From contig NC_092575.1 in the NCBI RefSeq assembly GCF_037975245.1, forward strand, positions 21,529,841 through 21,593,840: a stretch of 64,000 nucleotides of DNA. The letters are read 5' to 3'. Below are positions 1 through 10,700 of this stretch, piece by piece; the stretch's first letter is position 1, and each line of letters starts with the position of its first letter. The position numbers and the translations under genes were made by a program. The notes beneath the pieces are model-generated. The model was not told where the DNA came from. It saw only the letters and a list, made by a program, of their open reading frames with translations, and searched no databases. Origin of the DNA: Apostichopus japonicus. Taxonomy: Eukaryota > Echinodermata > Holothuroidea > Aspidochirotida > Stichopodidae.

Positions 1-232
1 AGACACTAGTGTACAGTCAATACATACAGCTGCAGTCAATACCCACAGCACAGTTATAAACGATACAGGGATGGACATCTCAGGTCCAGCTAAAGATAAC
101 AAGGGCCGGTATCACGTTTCATTACTGTCTGCATTTTGTAGCAACAAGCAGAAAACTTCACTTGCAAGCAACTGAAAGTTAACTTGTTCAGAGCGCGGCA
201 CGCGGTTTGGGGCGAGTCTTCAATACCTTTAA
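1..232 (-). mobile_element. TTAA-A MITE, cut by the window edge
   Basis: This is the right part of a short non-autonomous DNA transposon; its other end lies outside the window. It matches the complete copies at 15499-15865, 24601-24968 and 37324-37684. The visible end carries the family terminus (GGCGAGTCTTCAATACC) followed by TTAA at 229-232. TTAA target duplication is typical of piggyBac-type elements; the family assignment is inferred from that alone. Relative to the other copies it has a few extra bases near 100. The short reading frame that crosses it on the minus strand is a by-product of the repeat and recurs in other copies. Confidence 0.8.
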
Positions 233-539
233 CACAAAATTGTAGTCTTGATATTTCATAGTCCAAGAACAATGAGCATGCAATGTCTCTTTAGTAAAAG
301 CTTATTCCAGTTTTGAAGATAAATCACATTTAAGAAATGCTTCATCTAGGGCATGCTCCTTTAAGACTAAATTGATGATGCCTGTCTGGACTCTGACTCC
401 ATGTTTTGCAGGCCTCAAATTGTCTATCCTTTCCTCTTATCAATTCTAATATGTCAAAACCATCCCTCTTAAACCAGAGTTCATATCAACAGATGACATT
501 CAACACCATTTAATTGTCCTTGACAAATTTGTAACATAT
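233..539. other. Unique AT-rich spacer
   Basis: No gene, repeat or motif was recognised between the MITE and the start of the 118-bp satellite. Confidence 0.5.
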
Positions 540-849
540 GTCATTTGACACCATGTTTACCACTGAGATTTGTGTTATGGTCTATGTATTAGACTACAGA
601 GTCCAGTCACTTTAACTGATGAACATCAGCTGTCTAAATTGACACCAAGTTTACCACTGAGTTTTGTGTTATGCCTGCATGAGGAATTGAGGTATTAAAT
701 GATCTATGTATTAGACTGCAGAGTCCAGTCACTTTTACTGATGAACATCAGTGGTCTAAATTTGACACCATGTTTTCCACTGAGTTTGTGCTATGCCTGA
801 GGAAACTGATGGTCACTTAAACTGATGAACATCAACATGGGTGCAGATC
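540..849. repeat. 118-bp satellite, diverged left flank of the array
   Basis: This holds two to three degenerate monomers of the satellite that continues at 1349. The shared landmarks AGTCCAGTCAC and CTGATGAACATCA are present, but the linker reads ATGCCTGCATGAGG where the main array has GCGTCTGAGG. Edge monomers are more diverged than central ones, as expected when unequal exchange homogenises the middle of an array. Confidence 0.85.
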
Positions 850-1348
850 CTGGTGGGGACAGCGGGACGCGTCCCCACCAACTTTTTCAGTGGTGGAGAC
901 ATGATATACCGTGTCCCCACCAATTTGTCTTGACCAAACGCTGTATTTCAAATTCCCTTGTATTTAACTTTGGCGCAGTTAGATCCAGCATTGTGCAAAT
1001 GACATGCAGCAGTTCTCATTTTATTACATTATCCACAGTTGTTAAATATAGGACGGAAATCGCACTTGCGGCAGTCTATTGTTGTTTTTTGGGAGAAGAC
1101 CCCAGACCCATCACAAAGTCTATTTGGATTATTTGTCCACTGATTTTTTTTCTGCAGACGCCCATGTACTTCCCCAAACTAAATTTCTAAGCCTTAAGGA
1201 GGTTTGGGAGCATCATTGGGTCTGGGAAGGGCTTATTTCCGGCGATCTGGGAGGTATATTTGCCAAAAAAATCTTGTTTTTACGCTACACGCGAACCCAT
1301 GATCGTGCTCCGCTTAGATAGTTTTAGAGAACAGACACGTGTCCCCAG
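850..1348. mobile_element. Insertion inside the satellite, probable non-autonomous hAT-like element
   Basis: About 500 bp unlike the satellite interrupts it between ATGAACATCA and TTTTGTGTTGCG. The left end folds back: GGTGGGGAC pairs with GTCCCCACC 18 bases later. The right end has CACGTGTCCCCAG, so the ends are imperfect inverted repeats. At 1241-1321 it carries the module also present in the hAT-1 and hAT-2 MITEs (GCGATCTGGGAGG through CTCCGCTTAGATAG). No clean target duplication was found and about 35 bp of the expected monomer is missing, so the insertion may have been followed by a deletion. Two overlapping plus-strand frames cross it; neither resembles a transposase. Confidence 0.6.
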
Positions 1349-3722
1349 TTTTGTGTTGCGTCTGAGGAATTGATGTATTAAATGGTCTATGTATTAGACT
1401 ACAGAGTCCAGTCACTTTAACTGATGAACATCAGCTGTCTAATTTGACACCATGTTTTCCGCTGAGTTTTGCTTTGGGTCTGAGAAATTGATGTATTACA
1501 TGGTGTATGTATTAGACTACAGAGTCCAGTCACTTTCACTGATGAACATCACCTGTCTTAATTGACACCATGTTTTCCACTGAGTTTTGTGTTGCGTCTG
1601 AGGAATTGATGTATTACATGGTTTATGTATTAGACTACAGAGTCCAGTCACTTTAACTGATGAACATCAGCTGTCTAATTTGACACCATGTTTTCCGCTG
1701 AGTTTTGTGTTGCGTCTGAGGAATTGATGTATTAAATGGTCTATGTATTAGACTACAGAGTCCAGTCACTTTAACTGATGAACATCAGCTGTCTAATTTG
1801 ACACCATGTTTTCCGCTGAGTTTTGCGTTGGGTCTGAGAAATTGATGTATTACATGTATTAGACTACAGAGTCCAGTCACTTTCACTGATGAACATCACC
1901 TGTCTTAATTGACACCATGTTTTCCACTGAGTTTTGTGTTGCGTCTGAGGAATTGATGTATTACATGGTTTATGTATTAGACTACAGAGTCCAGTCACTT
2001 TAACTGATGAACATCAGCTGTCTAATTTGACACCATGTTTTCCGCTGAGTTTTGTGTTGCGTCTGAGGAATTGATGTATTACATGGGTTATGTATTAGAC
2101 TACAGAGTCCAGTCAAGCTTTAACTGATGAACATCAGCTGTCTAATTTGACACCATGTTTTCCACTGAGCTTTGTGTTGGGTCTGAGGAATTGATGTATT
2201 ACATGGGTTATGTATTAGACTACAGAGTCCAGTCACTTTAACTGATGAACATCAGCTGTCTAATTTGACACCATGTTTTCCGCTGAGTTTTGCGTTGGGT
2301 CTGAGAAATTGATGTATTACATGGTGTATGTATTAGACTACAGAGTCCAGTCACTTTCACTGATGAACATCAGCTGTCTTAATTGACACCATGTTTCCAC
2401 TGAGTTTTGTGTTGCGTCTGAGGAATTGATGTATTACATGGTTTATGTATTAGACTACAGAGTCCAGTCACTTTAACTGATGAACATCAGCTGTCTAATT
2501 TGACACCATGTTTTCCGCTGAGTTTTGCGTTGGGTCTGAGAAATTGATGTATTACATGGTGTATGTATTAGACTACAGAGTCCAGTCACTTTCACTGATG
2601 AACATCACCTGTCTTAATTGACACCATGTTTTCCACTGAGTTTTGTGTTGCGTCTGAGGAATTGATGTATTACATGGATGTATTAGACTACAGAGTCCAG
2701 TCACTTTAACTGATGAACATCAGCTGTCTAATTTGACACCATGTTTTCCGCTGAGTTTTGCGTTGGGTCTGAGAAATTGATGTATTACATGGTGTATGTA
2801 TTAGACTACAGAGTCCAGTCACTTTCACTGATGAACATCACCTGTCTTAATTGACACCATGTTTTCCACTGAGTTTTGTGTTGCGTCTGAGGAATTGATG
2901 TATTACATGGTTTATGTATTAGACTACAGAGTCCAGTCACTTTAACTGATGAACATCAGCTGTCTAATTTGACACCATGTTTTCCACTGAGTTTTGTGTT
3001 GCGTCTGAGGAATTGATGTATTACATGGGTTATGTATTAGACTACAGAGTCCAGTCAAGCTTTAACTGATGAACATCAGCTGTCTAATTTGACACCATGT
3101 TTTCCACTGAGTTTTGTGTTGGGTCTGAGGAATTGATGTATTACATGGGTTATGTATTAGACTACAGAGTCCAGTCACTTTAACTGATGAACATCAGCTG
3201 TCTAATTTGACACCATGTTTTCCACTGAGTTTTGTGTTGGGTCTGAGGAATTGATGTACTAAATGGTTTATGTATTAGACTACAGAGTCTAGTCACTCTA
3301 ACTGATGAACATCAGCTGTCTAATATTTGACACCATGTTTTCCGCTGAGTTTTGTGTTGCGTCTGAGGAATTGATGTATTACATGGTGTATGTATTAGAC
3401 TACAGAGTCCAGTCAAGCTTTAACTGATGAACATCAGCTGTCTAATTTGACACCATGTTTTCCACTGAGTTTTGTGTTGGGTCTGAGGAATTGATATATT
3501 ACATGGGTTATGTATTAGACTACAGAGTCCAGTCACTTTAACTGATGAACATCAGCTGTCTAATTTGACACCATTTTCCACTGAGTTTTGTGTTGGGTCT
3601 GAGGAATTGATGTACTAAATGGTTTATGTATTAGACTACAGAGTCTAGTCACTCTAACTGATGAACATCAGCTGTCTAATATTTGACACCATGTTTTCCA
3701 CTGAGTTTTGTGTTGCGTCTTT
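1349..3722. repeat. 118-bp satellite array with higher-order structure
   Basis: Counting the AGTCCAGTCA landmark gives about 22 monomers over the whole locus. They are spaced 118 bp apart, with occasional 111 to 120. Two monomer types alternate in much of 1400-2930. One has TTTAACTGATG, CATCAGCTG and GCGTTGGGTCTGAGAAATTG; the other has TTTCACTGATG, CATCACCTG and GTGTTGCGTCTGAGGAATTG. This makes a dimeric unit near 236 bp. From about 3049 a trimer near 358 bp is repeated once: an AAGCTT insertion monomer, a plain monomer, then one with GTCTAGTCACTC. Each monomer contains the palindrome CTGATGAACATCAG. The array stops abruptly at about 3720. It has no coding potential. Confidence 0.95.
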
Positions 3723-4100
3723 TAATATAATCAAACAAAAAGCATCTTTTTTGAGCTTGATTGGCAGTTAATTGTCACAAGGATTCATTTTCAAAGATAT
3801 CGTAAGACTGGCACAACAGAAGCAAGAAGAATTTATCAAAATCGGCTCAAAAAATGAAAATAACCTCTTTGAAAGGCGACACAAATACTGTTAACATTCT
3901 AACTTAAAATATAATATGAAAAGAAAAAACCAAGGGAAAGTAAATTTGGTTTCCTTGGTTACACATATCACATCACAGATATTTAAAAACACATATATAC
4001 CTGTAGTATCTTGTACAGGAACGATGTATCAACTGGAGTGGCAATGAATCGATACTTGATATAAAACACAGTTATGTACATGAGATGGGAATAGTTGTTT
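3723..4100. other. Unique AT-rich spacer
   Basis: Nothing recognised apart from A-rich stretches. Confidence 0.5.
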
Positions 4101-4157
4101 GAATTACATGTAATTCAGGCCTCTACTAATTGTGACTGCAGTCACAAGTAGAGGCCT
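4101..4157. repeat. Two adjacent palindromes
   Basis: Positions 4101-4116 are a perfect 16-bp palindrome (GAATTACATGTAATTC). Positions 4117-4157 form a second one: AGGCCTCTACT pairs with AGTAGAGGCCT and TGTGACTG pairs with CAGTCACA, with only AAT unpaired. The second palindrome ends at the base before the target duplication of the hAT-1 MITE. Confidence 0.9.
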
Positions 4158-4165
4158 ATTGTAGT

Positions 4166-4454
4166 CAGGCGCGTAGCCAAGGGGGGGCGAAGGGGGCAGC
4201 CGCCCCCTCCTTGAGCATAAATTTTTTTTTTTTTTTAACGTTTTTATGATATTGCTAGTATTTTCAAAAGAGAAAATGCTAAGATGCAACTTACAAGGCG
4301 TGGGAAGTGCCTTTTCCAGCGATCTGGGAGGCATTCTAAGCCAAAATTTTCTTGTACGCTTCGCACCAACCATGGTGGCGCTACGCTTAGATAGTTTGCA
4401 ATGCCGAATCTACAGTTTCCCCCCACCCTTGGCAAATTCCCGGCTACGCACCTG
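4166..4454 (+). mobile_element. hAT-1 MITE, copy 1
   Basis: A 289-bp non-autonomous element with terminal inverted repeats: CAGGCGCGTAGCC at the left and GGCTACGCACCTG at the right. It is flanked by a near-perfect 8-bp target duplication, ATTGTAGT at 4158-4165 and ATTGTACT at 4455-4462. An 8-bp duplication with CAG termini is the signature of hAT transposition. A G-rich then C-rich stretch follows the left end and a T run lies near 4221. The copies at 45370 and 45822 have the same layout. Short frames on both strands are not coding. Confidence 0.92.
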
Positions 4455-4462
4455 ATTGTACT

Positions 4463-6339
4463 TAGTAATCACTTACTTCTTAAACTTTTACATTTGCGAC
4501 TCTCCAACCATACACAAAAAAATCAACAATGTTTGGAAGTGTCAAGCCCAATATAAACTTGTGTATATTCCAAAGCACGCTTTATTCTGCAAATACAGCA
4601 CAATTGGAATCTTGAATTATAAATCATCTGTAAACAAGTTCATCGAGCGTGTTTGCACGCTTGTGGCTGCTTAACACATGATCCCGTTTCAGAGACATAA
4701 ATCATGGATACGTTACAGTGCTATACAAAAATCTGAATTTCCTATTAACAGTATAGAGCATGTGCATAAGGACCGATGCAACAGCGCAATTAACCCTGGA
4801 GTTCAGTCATCCACCCCCCCCCCGCCCCCTGGCATTGTGAGTGACAATTATTTTGAAGGGGTAAAAACACAGATCCAAACATTTCTAAATATTTATAAAC
4901 AGTACTTACTAACTTTTGTAACACCATAAAACATTTTTTCTCATTTTAGATTAAATGTCAGGATTTTTTTTGAGAGTAAAAGAAAATAAAGCCATGATAG
5001 AAGTTCCCTAGCTACGAGGCAAATCAATTAAGTTGTCTCATTTTGAACTTATTTATGTATATGTACCAAAAATGACAAAAAAATATATATGAAACTAAAC
5101 AATGAATTATATTCGAAACAAATACCAGCAAAGTTTGTATGTGTCTGTGTTGAAATTATTATATCTTTTTTTTTTCAAAGAAAGACTTAATTGGGGTAAA
5201 AGCACCTTTGCCCTGTAGTTATACAAAAAAAAAAGAACAAGTTCTGCCAAATTCAAGTATGGTCTGATCTAATCTAATCAATTCCGTAGCATACCAAGGA
5301 AACATATATTTCATAAATATATGCCTGTCAGATTTCTGTTCTCCTCCAGGGCAAAGACAACTAAGAGATATTTTGGAAGTCAAGTTTTGGAAATTAAAAC
5401 AAACATGGAAGGTGGCTAGAATCTGTCAATCAAGTACTTCCTTTGTCAAGGCTTTGGGAAAGTTCATCTGAAGCAATTAAGACTCAGATTTCCAATAATG
5501 TCTTTTTTTTTTAATTATTCATAAAATCTTATGAAACAAAATAGTGGCATCTGTTGTTTCCTTTCATGGTATTACTTTGTAGAAACAATTTGGAAAAGTT
5601 AACATTGTTTTATACTAAAAACTTTTACTTTTTTTCAGAGTCCCAACAAAACAAGTTAAAGAGCATATCAGTAACATAATATCAAAGTGTACTCAATTTT
5701 AACTATCTCAATTTTTTTGTTAACACACTTTGCAAACATTCTTTCATTCTAAATACAGAATATATTCCGGTTTTAACAACCCTGGGGTATATTAACTGTC
5801 GGCATGATTAAATTCTGATAAAAACTGGACTTTGCCAGTCACCATTTTGTGAGATCGAATCAGGTCGATTATCATCCAAATAACGACAAGTAGATCGGCA
5901 TGACTACCAGGTCTAATTATTACACCGGAAAATCTCTTCAGGGGCACAAGCAGTTTGTTCATGTACTTAGCTATTTAAGTTCAACCACTTCAAGTACCAT
6001 TTCACTATAGAGAGCAAGATTTCCCAGCTGATCCCTAAATTGACCTGATTAAATAGTGCTATGTCATCAGCAATGTTATTTCTGAGCATTTGATAGCTAA
6101 ACATTACTGAATTTTTTTCCTATAAATGATTTTATAAGTATTCCAAGGAAAGAAAAAAAAATTGTTTGTAAAATAAACACATTCTAAAACATCTTTCTGT
6201 TATTGGTGCATGTTTTACTTACTGACAATTTCTTAGCCAATCATAGAACTGGATGAGTTTAATCCGACCAATCACTGATCATCTAGCCTAATAGTTTCAT
6301 AGCTTTTAACATTTGCTTACTGACTACAAAAAGCTCTGA
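4463..6339. other. Intergenic, AT-rich, no gene seen
   Basis: Contains a C run (4814-4823), several A and T runs, and a loose inverted pair CTTTGCCCTG (about 5206) and CAGGGCAAAG (about 5348) that could be remnants of a small element. No coding frame or RNA gene was recognised. Confidence 0.45.
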
Positions 6340-6985
6340 AGACGGTTGCATCCATAATACTTGCGTGTTGTCGCATGCCTTGGTCGTTAAAACCGTCGGG
6401 AGAGAAATTATTACTGAGTTACTTCCACCTCTTTTTTTATCCTTGTAGTTTTTAAAGCTTTGTGATCATAACCCAGCAAATACGACGAGCTTTCAACAGC
6501 AAAATTAATTATCTGTCAGAGATTTCAAAGCACATCACTTGCAGACCGATCGTATCTTGATATACGTGGAGAGGACACGGGATAAGGAGGAGTAGTTGAA
6601 ACCTCGATTGGAGATCACAGCTGCATACACAGAGCTATCGGGTGAGAGACAACTTTGTGACAAAATAGTAGCAAATTAGTGAGATACAGAGAGAGACGGG
6701 GAAAGAAAGCGAGATGAGACTAGGTTCACTGAAGCTTGAAAACTGTTTGTCACTTCTTATGGTTCATTTGTAGTGAGCCCAGAGCTGAGCAGTTAATGGT
6801 CAACTTAAAACCGATCAGGACAAATAATAACTAGCTTATCTTTCTAATATAATCTGAAACAAACAACATTTTCAGCGACACGAAACGTATAAAGATTATT
6901 TTTGGGAGACGAGAATTCTGGAGGAATATCCAGGATTTGAGGATACCTTAAGAGGCGGCACGGGTCATCTTTAGATGGTACGTTG
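6340..6985 (+). other. Exon-like region with two candidate exons
   Basis: A candidate intron runs from 6642 (GTGAGA) to 6875 (acceptor ACATTTTCAG). The following candidate exon, 6876-6977, ends at a good donor (GTACGT). In phase 0 that exon is open for 32 codons, containing YKDYFWETRILEEYPGF, and then meets TAG just before the donor. The upstream part joins in the same frame back to a TGA but has no ATG. The structure would suit untranslated leader exons or a long non-coding RNA. An alternative terminal coding exon cannot be excluded. No protein family was recognised; splice-like signals and a 34-codon frame are common by chance. Confidence 0.22.
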
Positions 6986-9429
6986 AATTTTTCTTCATCT
7001 TTCTTTAACTCTACCTTTTGTGAGCAATGTTTGGCAGTGAGAAGTACTCACACTGCAGGGACGTTCTTGAATGAAATGCATGAAAATGGCACCGATTAGA
7101 TACCTCAAAATTTGTTTTAGGGGGCTAAAAATTTGGAATGGAATTCATAGATGTATCAATGCCCAAATTTTGTACCCAGATATTGAGGAGTGGTTATTGT
7201 GAGCCGATTAAATGTTTCAGCTACTGAATTCAGGGAAACATTGTTTGTGGTATATTAAAATACTGAATTGAATTAATTAAATTAAAAGTTCAAACATGAG
7301 TGACCATTTCTTAAGTTATCTTCTAGCCTATTTGGGCAGCAATACTGATGAACTGCACCTGTTAGGTTATAGTCATAGCTTAAAAGAGTTGGATGGGTGT
7401 CAAAAGTTTGAATGCTTGATAACCAGACTTGTAGAGCATTTTGCAGTGAGAAAGTATAAAACTATATGTATAAATGTGTAAGGGTGTCAAATGACAAAGC
7501 TAAGATGAATTAATATCAAACAAATGGTAAATGTAAGGAAGAACAGGGAAAATGAGCAGTTTAATCCAAAAAGTTTCAACAGCTTGCATTTGAATTTAAA
7601 ATTTCGTACAATCTGATCATACCTAATACTTCATGGAGGTGTTAGAAAACTGTTACAAAAGTCAAATTCAAAATCACAATCAGAAACGATGAAATCTGGC
7701 ATGCATCAAATGTTTGCAAATGGAAAGACACTGCGATACATTACGTTAAATTTAGTGTTTAAGAGGCTCCAGCCCCCTCAGCATCCCACTTCTGACACCG
7801 GTAGCGAATTAAAGTTCACTTAGGGAATATACTTACGACTCTGAGCGATCTGCATGTCATTACTTGAATGTACTAACATGTTAGGACCCAGGCTCACATT
7901 AAGAATTGAGAGGGACATAGCTACACTAACTACTCTTTTAGGGCAAATGTTGGATCAAAGTGTAACTTTTGACTTTCATTGACATGGAATAGCACTGTGG
8001 CAATTCTTCAGCATTCAATCCACTGGGCACCAAGGCCATTTTCAAAACTTTTGCAAGGGAAACCAAAAAATTATATAAAAATGAGAGAAAACATTTAATG
8101 ATATGACATACTGCAGAAATTAAACATGCGGGATTCCGATTCATGAGATCAGTCGTTAAAGCCGATATTACTCTCTAGATCTTTCATTTTCCCCTCAGCC
8201 TGCGCCTTAAATTAAAGCTGTGTGCAGGTGCAACTATTTCTGGAGTTATATAAAATTGGAAACTTTGAGCCTTACTCGTGATAATGATGAGGGTATGTAT
8301 GGTTTGAATTAAAGTGGCCCCCACAGCTGTTGCCGGAACAGATGAATTTTAAGAGCATATTATACGGCAAGTTATAATAGGCCTGGAGAGAAAATGGCAA
8401 TGAATTTGAGCCCCGACTGGTAACGATATGGTAATCTATGTAACATGCAAACTACACAACAGTTCCTTTCCTGCAATAATTGCAACAAAATAAAACCAAA
8501 AAAAAAAATACAATTTTGCCCCCAGCTGCCTGTAAAATCTACAACTATTAGAAATGCAATCAGCTTCCTGAATTCTTTAATACTTTGGGAGACAAACTAA
8601 CGTTTATTACTGCTCGAAGATAATAGCTGCCGTAAGCTCAAGACACAGACTGGCGGCCTCGTTCGAATTTGAGAATGTAAGGGCGATCAAATTCGTAGTG
8701 TGAACGTTCACGTACTCAGAATCAGACCCCGCAAAGACGATCAAGATATAGTGTGAATGCTAGAGGGTCATGTGACCCCAGATCTCTGGTTTCATGTCCT
8801 TCAGTCACATATGCATAAATAATCAGAGCTGTGCGAGTAAGGTGGGTGCACTGCAGTACTATAACTTACGCTAATTGATTTGTGAACGACCATCATTTAC
8901 CCTTGCGCCAGCTTGACATTCTTTACGTTCGAGGTCGACCTACCCCCCCTTCTCAAATGTGCACATATATCTGAGGTCAACTCTATTACTTCCCAATTGG
9001 AATAAACAAAATCCTGATCGCCCTTTAATTTCTCTCTCAACTGTGAACAAGATCTACATATGCAAGGATAATTTATGCAGATTCTACAGGTAAAATTTTG
9101 GAATCAATTTACTTGAGAAACCGATCCTGTTCCCCATTGCAATAATGCTGGAATACAGCTCCAAAAAAAGGTAACACATCCAGTGCATAAATATAATTGA
9201 CATAAAAGTCAAAGTTGTGGCAGTTAATGGAGATGTAAAAGCACTTTGATAGAATTAATTTCACCTACACCTACCATTTTTCTTTCTAGTCGCATATAAA
9301 ACGAAGTCAATGAATGAAACGAACTTTTCAATATATGCAGAGCCTGAATTGATCTGATTCAGGATTGTAAGCATTTTGACAGTCTGAATAATTCAAAAGC
9401 TGTTATTTTCTTCTGTTTTTGAAACGATT
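6986..9429. other. Intergenic, no gene seen
   Basis: Mostly unique AT-rich DNA. A 45-bp segment at about 7758-7803 (GAGGCTCCAGCCCCCTCAGC and following) is shared with 56751-56800. At 8680-8755 a GATCAA...TAGTGTGAA motif occurs twice. Otherwise nothing was recognised. Confidence 0.45.
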
Positions 9430-9700
9430 CATGTTCCTGATTAATTGTCATTATTATTATGATTACTTATAATGAGAAGCATCAGAAATCTAGGTTAATT
9501 ATTAACTGAAGTGTCAGCTTAATTTGTTCTCTGAAGTGCATTATTCACTGCCGAAGTATCCTGTTTTTACAACTTTAATACAGAAACTAATAATTGTTTT
9601 TGTTGTTATTTGGGTAATTCTGTGAAAAAGCTGATAGCTGATTTGTCAACTAATTAAACTCAGAATCAAATTCAAACAGTTTGGTTTATGAATCAAGATA
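9430..9700. promoter_or_regulatory. Candidate enhancer rich in homeodomain-type sites
   Basis: TTAATTGTC, TTAATTATTAA, TTAATTTG, AATAATTG and ACTAATTAAAC lie within 270 bp, with little simple-sequence character. Clustering of TAATTA-like cores is typical of animal developmental enhancers but also frequent in AT-rich DNA. No conservation could be checked. Confidence 0.2.
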
Positions 9701-10189
9701 AATAAGAATTTAATAAGAACAATTTAAGAAATTCACCAGAAAATATGAGAAATGAACAAACCCCTCATATATGACACATGCTGTTGAGTGGGTTAAAACA
9801 ATCCTCTAGCTGGAATGTGGTAATATGGGTACTATTATTTGCCCTTTTCAAGTATGAAAATGTAAGGCGCTGGTGTATTGATCCGTATGTTTTGAGAATC
9901 TTTGTTCATGCCTGAATGATGCAGAAATGTCCCCAACAAAGGGTTTGAATTTGAAGTGGAGGGTGGGGGGGGGGCGACAGGAGGCACACCAATGTTTAGT
10001 GGTGCTAGAATTACCGACTATGGAGGCACCATTTCTCACATGGAATTGATCGCTGTGAAATCTATGACGAGATCATGGGTGTGGTGGGGTGGGGGGGGGG
10101 GGGGAGAGGGGCTCCAGTATTGGGGTCCCTGTTGATGCCATGATATAACTATAATATACACTCTACTAATGAGCAGAACAGCTGTTCAC
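9701..10189. other. Intergenic with G-runs
   Basis: Contains G tracts at about 9960-9974 and 10082-10118, which could form G-quadruplexes on the plus strand. No gene was recognised. Confidence 0.5.
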
Positions 10190-10249
10190 TCAAGAGCAGA
10201 GATAGTTGTGTAGATGTAAACTGGTTAAAGCGACTATCATAAAATAGTT

Positions 10250-10700
10250 CTGTGGATGTAAATTGACAGACTCTCCCAATCCCTTGTCTACTAATCGCCT
10301 TACATCTATCTCTTGGTGTTCACCATGCTCATTAACCTGTCTGTATTCTGTGCGTGTTTTTGTCCCTTCTGTAATACTGTTACTTGTCATTCAGCCTCTG
10401 AAGAAGATCCTGCTAGGATCGAAACGTCAAGCCAGCTTACTTTTAAACATTCTCTTACACAGGCTCTCTAGTGGAAAAGCAGTTATTTGATGTAAATAAA
10501 TTAAGCAATTACAATAAAATAGTTAAATTGTGTTTTTGTCCCTTCTGTTACTGTTACTTGTTCATTTATCCTCTGAGGCCAGCTTACTTTTAAACATTCT
10601 CTTACACAGGCTCTTTAATGGATAACAGTTTGCTAAATTTGATGTAAAATAATTTAAGCAATTACTATAAAATAGTTAAATTGAGCTAGAACCCAATTAT
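10250..10700 (+). repeat. Dispersed repeat with hammerhead-like hairpin, plus partial tandem copy
   Basis: Positions 10255-10500 match, on the other strand, 31150-31345 and partly 33775-33870. A second, shorter copy follows at about 10485-10700: it repeats the GTTTTTGTCCCTTCTGT segment, the CTTACTTTTAAACATTCTC segment and the ATAAAATAGTTAAATTG tail. The second copy lacks the ribozyme-like core, reading CCTCTGAGGCCAGC across the deletion. Known Penelope-like retroelements carry hammerhead motifs in short terminal repeats; assigning this family to them is inference, since no reverse transcriptase is present. Confidence 0.75.
10393..10437 (+). ncRNA. Hammerhead-ribozyme-like motif, copy 1
   Basis: The order of parts matches a hammerhead: CTGAAGA (consensus CUGANGA), a hairpin GATCC-TGCTA-GGATC, then GAAA and ACGTC, with a GUC-type cleavage triplet. 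Stem I would pair AGCCT with the bases after GTC; here one pair is lost (AAGCC), while the copy at 31175 keeps four pairs (GCCT with AGGC). One extra A between CTGAAGA and stem II departs from the consensus. Stem III has no loop, so only a dimeric form (palindromic ACGT) could act. Activity is uncertain. Confidence 0.45.

Noticed and set aside
825-1321. Plus frames of 121 and 80 codons
   Set aside because: They lie within the satellite insertion, and the second crosses the module shared with hAT-type MITEs.
1349-3722. CTGATGA in each satellite monomer as a hammerhead core
   Set aside because: No GAAA follows at the needed place and no stem II forms; the motif is half of the palindrome CTGATGAACATCAG.
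5206-5357. CTTTGCCCTG and CAGGGCAAAG as transposon ends
   Set aside because: No target duplication and no second copy in the window.
8640-8760. Possible tRNA or small element around GTTCGAATTTGAG
   Set aside because: GTTCGAA is not flanked by complementary stems; the nearby GATCAA repeats have no termini.
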